Virus record (IMG/VR): IMGVR_UViG_3300044712_000855
Coordinates: 1 to 43,560 of that record
Length of the DNA: 43,560 nt
From: a virus
Reading direction: 5' to 3' (one strand)
Positions within the stretch are counted from its first letter, which is position 1; each line of letters begins with the position of its first letter. Both the position numbers and the translations under genes were made by a program. The notes below the pieces were generated by a model. It was not told where the DNA came from. It worked only from the letters and a program-made list of their open reading frames with translations, and made no database searches. Below, one piece after another: positions 7,234 through 14,558 of the stretch.

Positions 7234-7776
7234 CTACACCTCCTTTCGACGGAACCCGTCGGTATTTACGTATTCTTTAGCACGCTCAAGGAGGTGCGGA
7301 TTATCTTTGAACAGTCCGAGTCCGCTATTGCAATTGTAGCACAAAATTCCCCTAACAATTCCTGTCGAATGGTTGTGGTCTACTGAGAAATATCGTTTGA
7401 CCGATTCTCTTATGAGTTTCTTTCCGCACAACTTGCAGCACCCTTGTTGAGAATACAACATGTCATCATATTCTTTCTGAACTATACCGTACGTTTGTAG
7501 AAGGTGGCGACTCCTCTCTTGTTTGTGTCTCTTATCGGGGTTTTCTGCACGCCATTTTTTAGTGTGTTCTATGTGTAATGCTTTTTGCTCCTTAGTTAGC
7601 GATGAGAACGGTTTCGCTCTATACTTCTTTTTGAACTCAATTGAGTCACAACTTTTGCACGAAGACTTGTATCGTCCAGAGTTCTTCACTCGCTCGTAGA
7701 ATTGCGACTTATCTTTGCTCTCACCACACCTCATGCAGAGTTTGGTTGTCTCGTCACCTCTGAACAATGAAGGCAT
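7234..7776 (-). CDS. Recombination endonuclease VII-like HNH nuclease
   Basis: A 180-residue protein from an ATG at 7776 with AGGAG upstream. The C-terminal half is an endonuclease VII-type HNH (beta-beta-alpha metal) fold: C114-x2-C117, the DHNH of YFSVDHNHSTG (D133, H134, H136), and C146-x2-C149 in ILCYNCNSGLGLF. The N-terminus has another zinc pair set (C14, C17, C40, C43). Family members either resolve branched DNA during packaging or act as free-standing homing endonucleases. The gene is visibly AT-richer than the portal and membrane genes around it and sits exactly between late genes, which favours a mobile homing-type origin. Its 3' end contains the ribosome-binding site of the portal gene. 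Confidence 0.85.
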   Translation of the reverse strand: MPSLFRGDETTKLCMRCGESKDKSQFYERVKNSGRYKSSCKSCDSIEFKKKYRAKPFSSLTKEQKALHIEHTKKWRAENPDKRHKQERSRHLLQTYGIVQKEYDDMLYSQQGCCKLCGKKLIRESVKRYFSVDHNHSTGIVRGILCYNCNSGLGLFKDNPHLLERAKEYVNTDGFRRKEV

Positions 7777-7783
7777 AGCGTAA

Positions 7784-8065
7784 TCACTTCTCCTGTTTCC
7801 TTCCGCGGATCGTGTCAACGGCGAATGTGAACCAGTACGTCGCGAGACCGGCAGCGATGCCGTAGCTCACGAAGTTCCTGTACTCAATGACGTACCAGAT
7901 GAGCAATCCGGTGAACAGCGTGTCGATGACGAGGATGAGCAGCGACGACAGCTTCTCGCCTGCTGCGTACTCGTTCTTGAGCAAACTCAGTGTACGAGTC
8001 ACCCAATGGTAACACGACTTTAAAAAAGTATTGGTGCTTCTCACCAATTTCCTAATCAAGGACAT
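7784..8065 (-). CDS. Small membrane protein, two hydrophobic segments (holin candidate)
   Basis: A 93-residue protein with GGGGAG upstream of the ATG at 8065. Hydrophobic helices at about residues 41-59 (LLILVIDTLFTGLLIWYVI) and 64-80, a basic N-terminus and a basic C-terminus (RGRKQEK). This topology fits class II holins, but the position between terminase and portal is unusual for lysis genes. It could also be a membrane protein with an assembly role. Overlaps the upstream gene by 14 nt. Confidence 0.65.
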   Translation of the reverse strand: MSLIRKLVRSTNTFLKSCYHWVTRTLSLLKNEYAAGEKLSSLLILVIDTLFTGLLIWYVIEYRNFVSYGIAAGLATYWFTFAVDTIRGRKQEK

Positions 8066-8540
8066 ACTGCCCCACTCCCCGCAGGTCATCTATCACTCGC
8101 TCGCAGTACTCATCGTATTCGTTCTCTGTCAAGACGACACGACCATCCAGGCGCAAGCGACCGACGTACGCACGCAAGCGATTGAGCTGGAAGAGTGCAT
8201 CGAGCGCCTCGGAGTTCGCGACGTGCTCCTGGTGGCGAATCTCCGTCTTGACCTCGTCCTCATTCATCGTGAGATCGTCACGAATCTGCTCGCGAATCAC
8301 TCCAGCGGCGAGTTGTGCCTTGAGCCTACGTGCGCGATCCATGCACTGTGCGACATTGAGTACCCGCTTCTCGCACGTCATCTTCACTTGCTTGAGTTGC
8401 GTGACGAGTGGGTCGGTGGCCAGCGCGATAGCATACGACATCGTGCCGGGTTTGATACTGTCGAACTCGCGCTGCACCTGGATGCGATCGAGCTCTTCCT
8501 TCGTGATGTCCTTACCTACTTCGAGTTTTGTCTTCTTCAT
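8052..8540 (-). CDS. Helical protein of unknown function, terminase-portal interval
   Basis: A 162-residue, charged, mostly helical protein starting MKKTKLEVGKDITKEELDR with GGAGGG upstream. It has coiled-coil character in the middle (RRLKAQLAAGVIREQIRDD) and an acidic end. No family recognised. It overlaps the end of the upstream cysteine-cluster gene by 29 nt and the start of the membrane protein gene by 14 nt, so it is read in one polycistron with the DNA-packaging genes. Confidence 0.7.
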   Translation of the reverse strand: MKKTKLEVGKDITKEELDRIQVQREFDSIKPGTMSYAIALATDPLVTQLKQVKMTCEKRVLNVAQCMDRARRLKAQLAAGVIREQIRDDLTMNEDEVKTEIRHQEHVANSEALDALFQLNRLRAYVGRLRLDGRVVLTENEYDEYCERVIDDLRGVGQYVLD

Positions 8541-9015
8541 GTTGCGCTCCCTCCAGCTCTTCTTTCTTGAAACGGAAGAGGCAGACGTCGATCGTCCGCG
8601 CTCCGTACGTGGTCGTGCCCTCGAGCACGCTCTTGAGATTGAAATCCCTACACACCGCAGGCTGTCGGTTCGTGCCGTGCGCGATGCACTTGCGATCCTT
8701 GAGGTACTTGCACCGCTCGAGGATGTAGATGCGACCGTCCCTACGCACCGCCTTTCGCGTCGGTATGTGCATGTAAGGCCAGCGATACGTGCACCCGTGC
8801 AGCTCGTAGTACTTGAGCATCGACGGCGTACTGCCACCCTTCATCACGAACGTCTTCTGCGTGAGGTCCTGCCCGATGTCGACGACACTGAACTGCGAAC
8901 AGCACGCAGCGTCGCAGCGGTGCAACCATTGCAGGCACGACGTCTTATCCTTCGCGTCAGCCCGCCACTCCGCGAGCTCTTCGTCCGGCACTGTCGCAAG
9001 CAAGGGCAAGCTCAT
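8512..9015 (-). CDS. YkgJ-like cysteine-cluster protein (Zn/Fe-S chelating)
   Basis: A 167-residue protein with the signature of the YkgJ/UPF0153 family: C34-x3-C38-C39, then C102-x7-C110 and C122 in the context RCKYLKDRKC...RQPAVCRDFN. The family is thought to bind iron-sulfur or zinc and includes relatives of flagellin lysine N-methylases. Members are uncommon in viral late operons. Here it could bind a metal for protein modification of virion parts, or act as a host-directed protein. The start overlaps the previous gene's stop (ATGA). Family assignment is fairly firm; function is open. Confidence 0.75.
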   Translation of the reverse strand: MSLPLLATVPDEELAEWRADAKDKTSCLQWLHRCDAACCSQFSVVDIGQDLTQKTFVMKGGSTPSMLKYYELHGCTYRWPYMHIPTRKAVRRDGRIYILERCKYLKDRKCIAHGTNRQPAVCRDFNLKSVLEGTTTYGARTIDVCLFRFKKEELEGAQHEEDKTRSR

Positions 9016-9179
9016 AGGTTAAACCACTCGTTCGCGATCATCTGCTCGCGAATCTCCCACCGGTGACGTTGTCTATCCCTCAGATGAGAAACCATCATCC
9101 ACATACACCCATACGAACTCGAATTGCAGTATGCTGCAAGCACAAGTAGTGTGTGTTCGCGTTCTCTGTCGTCAATCAT
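9012..9179 (-). CDS. Small protein coupled to terminase large subunit
   Basis: A 55-residue ORF that exactly fills the gap between the terminase and the cysteine-cluster gene. Its ATG overlaps the terminase stop (ATGA at 9176-9179) and its stop overlaps the next ATG (ATGA at 9012-9015). Begins MIDDREREHTLLVLAAYC and ends QMIANEWFNL; several Met and Trp residues, net basic middle. No family recognised. Overlaps at both ends strongly support that it is translated. Confidence 0.7.
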   Translation of the reverse strand: MIDDREREHTLLVLAAYCNSSSYGCMWMMVSHLRDRQRHRWEIREQMIANEWFNL

Positions 9180-10819
9180 ACAATCCCCAAGTACTTATCG
9201 ATGTCGAAATGACAGTGCGGACACTCGTTATCGTCCTCCGCGATGACCTCACGGCACGACGGACAACGGTGCTTATCATCGTGCTCCACAATGTTAAGCG
9301 AAGACGGGAATACGTCAGGGTGCACGAGCAAACCACACATACCTGCCGTAGCGTCAGGAATATCATCAAGGTCCTTCTCATTCAAGTGATGAACCTGCAA
9401 GTGACCGCCAGCGCTACGCTTGAAGCGAAGCGTCGCGAACTGGTCATCAGCACGCTTCGACAGAGGAAGAGAGATACCGACGCGCATGTTACCGAACTCA
9501 TCCTTACGCAAGTTACGCTCGATAAGCATCTTGAGCACCGTGTACATACGACTCTTGTTCTCAAGAGAGAACTTCACAGGAATACACTGCACACCACGAC
9601 CCTCAACACGACGCATGAAATCATCAATACCGGCTCCGACGCCAGTGTTATCCCACCCGACACGATACACCTTTCCCTGCGGGTACGACGAGACGACTTG
9701 CTCGAAATCACTGACGATGTCAGTGTACGACGTACCGAGAGGATACTCCTTGATCTCGTGCACGTAAACACCGCTTGGCGACGTGATGTCACCGATCTCC
9801 TCCGCGCAGATACGAACCGTGTGGTCGTGCACCTTCGCGAAGTCAAAGAAGAAACTCAAACCCTTCTCCGGAGCAAGAGGAAGACAGTTCGGCCGCTTGC
9901 TAAACATAGCAGCACGCTCATCAGTCGTGAGAAAAGAACCCTCTGCATCAGTGAACACTGCGAGCAACGTCGAATCGATCTCCTCACGAGAGAGCCCATG
10001 ACTCAACCGCTCGAACTCCTCCTGCGTGTTACCGGGCTTGTCGAGGTAATTGAAGTTGTACTTCGAGAACCGCGGATCATTCCACAGCTCCCAAAAGATA
10101 CCCATACGACCGTTCGGGTTGCTGAACACAATGATCTGACCCTTCGTCGAGTACGTCCTCGGCTGGATGATCTGCCGATAGAAGTAGTCGCCGTTCTCGT
10201 AGAACGCGAGCTCGTCGATCAAGACGAGGTGCGCAGCGTAACCCAGCGCTGCCTCCGTCGCAGGAACACAGATGATCCTCGACGGCGGAAGGATACGCTT
10301 CGAGCCATCCTCGAGATCGTCCTCGTGCGTGAACGAAATCTCCGTCTTCGTCTCCGTATCGCCGATCGACGTCTTGTACGAGAGCGTGCTGTTCTGCATC
10401 ATGCGCTTTATCTGACGCAGCAAGTCCTTCGACTGCGGCAACGTCTTACTCACCATGAGCACCGTATGGCTTGGGTGCGTGAGTGCGTGGTGCAACGCCT
10501 TCATACACAACGAGTATGACTTCCCGATCTGGTTGCTTGCAGCGAAGATGATACGATCGTTCGGGTCATTGATGATGATGTCCTGGTAGGAGTACGCCTT
10601 GAAACGATTCCCGTTATCATCCTTGAACCACGCATAGAAGTAGATCGTCGGGTCACGAAGCATCCGGTACACGCCGGCTCGCTCCTCATCAGTACCAATC
10701 TCGAGGACGTTGCAGCGCACCACCTCATCCCACGCATCGAACTTCGACTGCGTGATCGCATCCATCCAATCCATACGGTGCTCGACCTTAATCGGCCCAC
10801 TGTACTTAAAGTCCTTCAC
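9176..10819 (-). CDS. terL: Terminase large subunit (packaging ATPase-nuclease) with C-terminal zinc ribbon
   Basis: A 547-residue DNA-packaging motor. ATPase domain: Walker A AASNQIGKS (93-101), Walker B AHLVLIDEL (Asp202, Glu203), coupling motif VFSNPNG (about 231-237). RNase H-like nuclease domain with acidic residues in FFFDFAK (Asp326), VGWDNTG (Asp390) and DDIPDATAG (Asp489). After the nuclease domain, residues 519-536 form a CxxC...CxxC zinc ribbon (C519, C522, C533, C536), which is not usual in this family. It overlaps the presumed small subunit by four bases upstream and a 55-residue gene downstream. Confidence 0.95.
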   Translation of the reverse strand: MKDFKYSGPIKVEHRMDWMDAITQSKFDAWDEVVRCNVLEIGTDEERAGVYRMLRDPTIYFYAWFKDDNGNRFKAYSYQDIIINDPNDRIIFAASNQIGKSYSLCMKALHHALTHPSHTVLMVSKTLPQSKDLLRQIKRMMQNSTLSYKTSIGDTETKTEISFTHEDDLEDGSKRILPPSRIICVPATEAALGYAAHLVLIDELAFYENGDYFYRQIIQPRTYSTKGQIIVFSNPNGRMGIFWELWNDPRFSKYNFNYLDKPGNTQEEFERLSHGLSREEIDSTLLAVFTDAEGSFLTTDERAAMFSKRPNCLPLAPEKGLSFFFDFAKVHDHTVRICAEEIGDITSPSGVYVHEIKEYPLGTSYTDIVSDFEQVVSSYPQGKVYRVGWDNTGVGAGIDDFMRRVEGRGVQCIPVKFSLENKSRMYTVLKMLIERNLRKDEFGNMRVGISLPLSKRADDQFATLRFKRSAGGHLQVHHLNEKDLDDIPDATAGMCGLLVHPDVFPSSLNIVEHDDKHRCPSCREVIAEDDNECPHCHFDIDKYLGIV

Positions 10820-11283
10820 GAGTACTCCTCCTCGTCCTTCGGCACGACCTCGACATCGACGATCTTCACGTCAGGAGGAATCTCCTGCCCCGCGTGCTTG
10901 CGCATCATGCTCGCGACCTGCGCGTGCCCGAGTGTCATATCAGCCGTCACGTTCAAGTTCTTCGTGCCGTACTTGTTCTGGTGCAAGTTCGTCAACACAG
11001 CATCATATTTCATCATCAGTTTCACAGTCTCGTCAGACGGCGGCTTACCATCCATCGTCTCAAGAGCGATCTTCTGATCGAGCGCAGCACGAATCTCGAC
11101 AGCGTTCGCCTTCTGCACCTCAATAGGATTCTCGAGCTTGAGATCAAGAATCTTCGCCCGCTCCGGATCACGCTGCGCAAGAGGACTATTCTTTAAGAGA
11201 ATAGGAAGCGGCGTGTTGATATCGATAGCGTCGAGCTCCTCCTGGCTCACAACCTTCATCTGCTTCGGCGGCTCATCCGTCAT
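10816..11283 (-). CDS. Putative terminase small subunit
   Basis: A 155-residue acidic, mostly helical protein ending in a charged tail (KDEEEYS), immediately upstream of and overlapping the large subunit (ATGA). Central region (residues about 50-100) is predicted helical and may form the oligomerising core. No helix-turn-helix is clear by eye. The call rests mainly on position and size. Confidence 0.6.
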   Translation of the reverse strand: MTDEPPKQMKVVSQEELDAIDINTPLPILLKNSPLAQRDPERAKILDLKLENPIEVQKANAVEIRAALDQKIALETMDGKPPSDETVKLMMKYDAVLTNLHQNKYGTKNLNVTADMTLGHAQVASMMRKHAGQEIPPDVKIVDVEVVPKDEEEYS

Positions 11284-12004
11284 AGTCCACCATGTACTTG
11301 ATGTCGGTGTAGCTCACGTCCTCGTTGAACGCGAACCACATCCGACGATAGATGTTCTGGCCGTTATGCGCGACCACACTCTTCCCCTGCAAGGAGTAGA
11401 GCGTCCTCCCTCTTTCGCCGTCGATATGCTTCGCACTGAAATCATAGCACCAGTCAAGCATCGCGACGTTGAACGGGTAATTGTCCGGAATGTACGCGAG
11501 ACAACAATGACCGACAGTACCTTCTCCGTTCGGGTTGTCGACGTCACCAAGCCACAACAACATCCTGTTCGCAGGGACGCCGAGCGTGCGCAAGAGTGTG
11601 TAGAGGAGGATCGCGCCATCCTCGCAGTCGCCAGTCTTACGGCGCAACGTCTCGGAGGGTTCTTGCCACTTCTCAGCCATCTGCCAAACAGTCATGTCGC
11701 CAACGTACGTCAAGAACCGTTCGACCTCTTGCAATGCGATGACAACTAGTTTGTCGAACTTCTTGTCTCCATACTCATACGTCGCACGATGCATCGTGTT
11801 ACCAACGAGCTGCGCGAGAAGAACGACCTCGGCAGTCTCGATCTTGGCCGGGTTCTTGAGCCAACCCTCTAGGCTCACGATCGTGCGGTACTTGCTGTCA
11901 ACCATCCAGTGCAACATCTTACTGACAGTGTTCGGCTTGATGTAGCGCTGCGGATCACCGATGCGCGCCATGATGGAGTCAGTGACCTTGAACAAGAACG
12001 GCAT
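11273..12004 (-). CDS. Transglutaminase-like cysteine protease/acyltransferase fold protein
   Basis: A 243-residue protein starting MPFLFKVTDS at 12004, with GAGGAG 8 nt upstream; a longer frame would run into the preceding regulator gene. The transglutaminase-like catalytic triad is visible: Cys127 in RKTGDCEDGA, His166 in GTVGHCCLAY and Asp184 in MLDWCYD. Phage members of this fold are known but mostly uncharacterised; possible roles are cleavage or cross-linking of proteins or peptide-linked surface polymers. It precedes the terminase genes and overlaps the small subunit by 11 nt. Catalytic residues appear intact. Confidence 0.8.
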   Translation of the reverse strand: MPFLFKVTDSIMARIGDPQRYIKPNTVSKMLHWMVDSKYRTIVSLEGWLKNPAKIETAEVVLLAQLVGNTMHRATYEYGDKKFDKLVVIALQEVERFLTYVGDMTVWQMAEKWQEPSETLRRKTGDCEDGAILLYTLLRTLGVPANRMLLWLGDVDNPNGEGTVGHCCLAYIPDNYPFNVAMLDWCYDFSAKHIDGERGRTLYSLQGKSVVAHNGQNIYRRMWFAFNEDVSYTDIKYMVDYDG

Positions 12005-12008
12005 AGCG

Positions 12009-12200
12009 TCACTCCTCAGAAGTATCTGATGGCACGATGGTGAGCACGATGTAGCCAGTCCTCGGGCTGGATGCATGCAGGACGGTCCCTTTGACTACTC
12101 CTGCATCCCGCGCCACCTCTCGTGGCAAGTAGATGAACGGTATGTGCTTGTCGCCTGGTTTCTTCATTCCTTGTACGGTGATGGTGTTCTTCAATCGCAT
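12009..12200 (-). CDS. AbrB/SpoVT-type swapped-hairpin DNA-binding regulator
   Basis: A small protein with an AbrB-like fold: basic N-terminus (RLKNTITVQ), then HIPFIYLPREVARDAGVVKG (the loop-hinge helix typical of AbrB/MazE N-termini) and a closing strand (GYIVLTIVP). Two starts are possible. ATG at 12200 (63 residues) lies about 28 nt from the TATA box centre and would be leaderless; ATG at 12215 lies too near the TATA box to be transcribed. The promoter carries a near-palindromic GGATAT...ATATCC element over the predicted transcription start, consistent with autoregulation or with the early-promoter operator. Confidence 0.75.
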   Translation of the reverse strand: MRLKNTITVQGMKKPGDKHIPFIYLPREVARDAGVVKGTVLHASSPRTGYIVLTIVPSDTSEE

Positions 12201-12202
12201 AA

Positions 12203-12231
12203 GGATATACGGCATATCCTAAGTATTTAAA
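12203..12231 (-). promoter_or_regulatory. Promoter and palindromic operator of AbrB-like gene
   Basis: Minus-strand TTTAAATA at 12224-12231, then GGATAT-GCCGT-ATATCC (12203-12219), an inverted repeat spanning the predicted transcription start. Its second half, GTATATCC, is the same word found below four early promoters on the plus strand. Confidence 0.6.
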
Positions 12232-12233
12232 CC

Positions 12234-12470
12234 TTACGTTGCTGTCGGCAGAAGATATCGTGCTCGGTAGACAGGACACTCAAGCACAACATAACCCTGC
12301 TTGCCATCCACAACCCGCAAATAACAACACTTGTCAGTGAGCGCACAAGACCCAGTAACCCGGACACTACCACTCCTAGGGTTGGTAGCGATAGGCTGGC
12401 GCAAGTAACCACAAATCAACGACTCAAGCTGCGTACCACGCACTGCACAGAGCTCATCAAGCTCCTCCAC
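12234..12470 (-). CDS. Small cysteine-containing protein, GTG start
   Basis: A 78-residue ORF beginning at GTG 12470 (MEELDELCAVRG...) and overlapping the previous gene by 14 nt. Cys-rich centre (GSCALTDKCCYLRVVDG) and a beta-like end (GYVVLECPVYRARYLL). Ends just before the next promoter. No family recognised. The start is uncertain because no strong ribosome-binding site is seen. Confidence 0.5.
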   Translation of the reverse strand: MEELDELCAVRGTQLESLICGYLRQPIATNPRSGSVRVTGSCALTDKCCYLRVVDGKQGYVVLECPVYRARYLLPTAT

Positions 12471-12726
12471 CGTCGGCTGCTGACATCGGCAAGAATTTAC
12501 GCTGCGCATACACATCCCTCCAAGACACTCGCATCTGCCGCAGGAAGTACTCGTCGTACCACTGCACAAACGGAAGATAGGTATCTTTGGTCGCGGTGTG
12601 CTTGAGCACATCAAGGACCTCCAAGTAGCGCTCGTCGAAGAAGAGCCGGTCGTTGCAGTCGTGCTGCCCGAGCACTGTCGCAAGAACTTCAAGGTCCTTC
12701 GTCACTCTGCCGATGTCGATCGCCAT
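12457..12726 (-). CDS. Small helical protein of unknown function
   Basis: An 89-residue protein starting MAIDIGRVTKDLEVLATVLG, with GTGAGG upstream of the ATG and 12 nt after the phosphoesterase stop. Mostly helical, with aromatic residues (LPFVQWYDEYFLRQM). Probably cotranscribed with the phosphoesterase. No family recognised. Confidence 0.65.
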   Translation of the reverse strand: MAIDIGRVTKDLEVLATVLGQHDCNDRLFFDERYLEVLDVLKHTATKDTYLPFVQWYDEYFLRQMRVSWRDVYAQRKFLPMSAADGGGA

Positions 12727-12738
12727 GCTGCGCCTCAC

Positions 12739-13731
12739 TCAGAGGTTGAGCCTCCGCTGCAGAGCTGTAGCTCTGCGGTACGCGGTGATCGCGGTGTGCT
12801 CATCGATCGCAAGATTCAGGTCGAGGTACGGCTGCATGACCTTCTTGTCAGGGTAGAGACGCACAGATTGTCCCCCGGGCTCGCCCTTGATGTACCCCTT
12901 CCCTCCCGCCCACAAATCATCCAGCTTGTAGCAACCCGTCCGCAGGTAGCAGACAGGCTTCTGATCATCCTGCTTGTCACAATACGTCTGCATGGCCTCT
13001 GCAGTGTGGTGGTGCGCCGCAGTCACGATGTCGGCGTTCCGGTGCTGGAGCCGTCGCATCCGCTGCGTCCCGTTGTTCTTGTTCAGGTTGCTGTTGAACG
13101 GCCCGAGTTGGTGGTATATTGCAAGGTAGTACTCGATCTGTCCTGTCTTGAGGAGGAGCTTGCTGCCGTTCTCCATGATCGGGAACTTCCTGCCTTCGAC
13201 GTCGTAGATCAGCTTGTGGATGTCCTGCCCTGTTGCGGCATACGTCCACCCTTCGTGGCATGGTGTTTCGAGGACGGCGAGGAGCTTGCCCTGCTCGTTG
13301 AGGTCACACGTTATCTTACGCATGAGGGTGACTTGTTCTTCCGGCGGTATCGCGTTCTGGAGCATCCCATCGGGGAATTTCTTCGGGATCGCGTTATCGA
13401 TCATATTCCCGCCGAAAATCGTGTAGACGCCTGGCGTTGTTGTGATTCTGTGCAGGTCCTTGAAGAAGCGGTCGTGATCCGTGTCGCCAGAACCGAGGTG
13501 CGCATCGCCCAAGAAGACTACCAGGACAGGGTCTTCTGTGTGCAGGTTGATGTGCGCCGCGTACTGACTCAGCTTCGCAGCATCTCTCGTCCGTCGCCTT
13601 GCCCGTATCGCCTGCAAGGTAGACTCGAGATTGGTCGTTGCCACCTTCGTATCGAGGTATTCTGGCGAGAAGTGCGCGACGGGAGTGGACGCTACTTCGT
13701 CGTCGGCGGCGGGCTGTTGTTCGCTCGTCAC
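12739..13731 (-). CDS. Calcineurin-like metallophosphoesterase
   Basis: About 330 residues. In numbering from the longer TTG start (13749): metal motifs FLGDAHLG (D82, H84), FGGNMIDN (N115, D118), PCHEGW (H165) and AAHHHTAEA near 248. The second motif is GGNxxD where most family members have GDxxD. A GTG at 13731 lies about 29 nt from the centre of a TATA box at 13756-13764, matching a leaderless start; the TTG at 13749 would lie upstream of transcription. The family hydrolyses phosphomono- or diesters, including DNA (Mre11/SbcD-type) and cyclic nucleotides. In a virus it could process DNA ends or degrade host signalling nucleotides. Confidence 0.8.
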   Translation of the reverse strand: MTSEQQPAADDEVASTPVAHFSPEYLDTKVATTNLESTLQAIRARRRTRDAAKLSQYAAHINLHTEDPVLVVFLGDAHLGSGDTDHDRFFKDLHRITTTPGVYTIFGGNMIDNAIPKKFPDGMLQNAIPPEEQVTLMRKITCDLNEQGKLLAVLETPCHEGWTYAATGQDIHKLIYDVEGRKFPIMENGSKLLLKTGQIEYYLAIYHQLGPFNSNLNKNNGTQRMRRLQHRNADIVTAAHHHTAEAMQTYCDKQDDQKPVCYLRTGCYKLDDLWAGGKGYIKGEPGGQSVRLYPDKKVMQPYLDLNLAIDEHTAITAYRRATALQRRLNL

Positions 13732-13755
13732 ACTTCTGCTTAACAGCAAACCAGG

Positions 13756-13764
13756 TATATATAT
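13756..13764 (-). promoter_or_regulatory. TATA box of metallophosphoesterase gene
   Basis: ATATATATA inside GGATATATATACC (read on the minus strand). Predicted start about 13734, right at the in-frame GTG at 13731, so the mRNA is probably leaderless. The surrounding word resembles the GTATATCC operator and the TATA palindrome at 21 kb. Confidence 0.55.
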
Positions 13765-13820
13765 CCTTCGGTATCATACTACACACTCATAACCACACAA
13801 TGTATTTTCACAACCACGTG

Positions 13821-13940
13821 AAAAAGCACAAGTATATACCGAAAACTCTAAAATTATCCAGAAAATATCCCGCAAGTACGATACACAACAAGTATATACC
13901 AGAATCTTGAAAAACTCCTAGAAAATATCTGAACGGTACT
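13821..13940. repeat. Two degenerate 60-bp direct repeats, AT-rich
   Basis: CAAGTATATACC occurs at 13829-13840 and 13889-13900, and GAAAATATCY at 13861-13870 and 13921-13930; both pairs are exactly 60 bp apart. The segments between them are also related (AAAACTC, CCTA/CCA). AT-rich, non-coding and next to a strand-asymmetric tract. Candidate initiator-binding or regulator-binding sites. Confidence 0.6.
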
Positions 13941-14162
13941 CACCCCCTCCGACCCCTTTCAAAGTCACCCCTCCCCCGTTTGGTGTTTGGTGCTGTTCGT
14001 GATCTGGTCTTGTTGTGTGTTCCTTTCTTGTTTGCGTGGTTGCTGCTCGGCGGGTGTGTGGTTTGTGGTTTCTGTTGTTTGTGCTCGTGTGCTGCGCTGT
14101 GTGGTGGTGTGTTGGTCTGTCTGCTCGGAAGTGTATAGGCTATTGATGGGTTGGTCCTTCGT
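13941..14162. other. Non-coding strand-asymmetric tract, replication-origin candidate
   Basis: From 13968 to 14128 (161 nt) the plus strand has a single A (14002) and is nearly all G and T, preceded by a C-rich run. The minus strand is therefore almost without T and cannot contain stop codons, so the open frames seen there mean nothing. Together with the adjacent 60-bp repeats and the position between divergently read modules, the tract is a candidate replication origin or an R-loop/G-rich structure site. Confidence 0.45.
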
Positions 14163-14270
14163 TTATAAAGTGATGAATATAGGGAGCGTGAACTCCTGTT
14201 CGCCAAACGTCTGGCTGAGCAAGGCGTATCTTCGCATCATCCACTTCGGGATCGCCTCAGGAGATTCCAT
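14163..14270 (-). CDS. Possible leaderless 35-residue ORF, winged-helix-like fragment
   Basis: ATG at 14268-14270 lies 27 nt from the centre of a minus-strand TATA box (14294-14301), as expected for a leaderless archaeal gene. The product contains IPKWMMRRYALLSQTFGEQEFT, which looks like the first helices of a winged-helix regulator, but a TAA follows soon after. It may be a genuine micro-regulator or a truncated remnant. Confidence 0.4.
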   Translation of the reverse strand: MESPEAIPKWMMRRYALLSQTFGEQEFTLPIFITL

Positions 14271-14293
14271 AACCAGATAGATTACCTAACTCA

Positions 14294-14301
14294 TTTATAT
14301 A
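14294..14301 (-). promoter_or_regulatory. TATA box directed into the 13.8-14.3 kb region
   Basis: Minus-strand TATATAAA core just downstream of the stop of the next gene. It would start transcription near 14271, either for the 35-residue ORF or for an untranslated RNA through the asymmetric tract. Confidence 0.5.
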
Positions 14302-14558
14302 TCTTTCTGCTTGACGCCGATAGCGTCGAGATGCAGCACCCAAACTTGATTCCCTTCTTCCCGATGCTTAGCATTCGCATACCGTCGCGCCGCAATATCG
14401 AGATCTTGCTCCGACGGGTATTTTTTGGCATTTCGTCGCTTGAACTCCTCAGCACTCTCGAAGAGCTGCATCCGAAGTAGCTGCATATTATCGAACGCAG
14501 CTTCGAGGTCCTCACCGACTTCCACTTTGCGCACCCCGTCGAGCCTTGATGCGATCAT
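14295..14558 (-). CDS. Small charged helical protein paired with AbrB-like gene
   Basis: An 87-residue protein of alternating charge (EDLEAAFDNMQLLRMQLFESAEEFKRR...). It overlaps the upstream AbrB/DUF2080-like gene by 47 nt from its ATG; a GTG at 14534 would shorten this. The two-gene arrangement resembles an antitoxin followed by a partner, but no toxin family can be recognised. Uncertain function. Confidence 0.55.
   Translation of the reverse strand: MIASRLDGVRKVEVGEDLEAAFDNMQLLRMQLFESAEEFKRRNAKKYPSEQDLDIAARRYANAKHREEGNQVWVLHLDAIGVKQKDI

Noticed and set aside
13940-14206. 88-codon minus-strand ORF across the asymmetric tract
   Set aside because: The minus strand there has almost no T, so stop codons cannot occur; the product is low-complexity (T, H, P, N, K). 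Openness is a composition effect.
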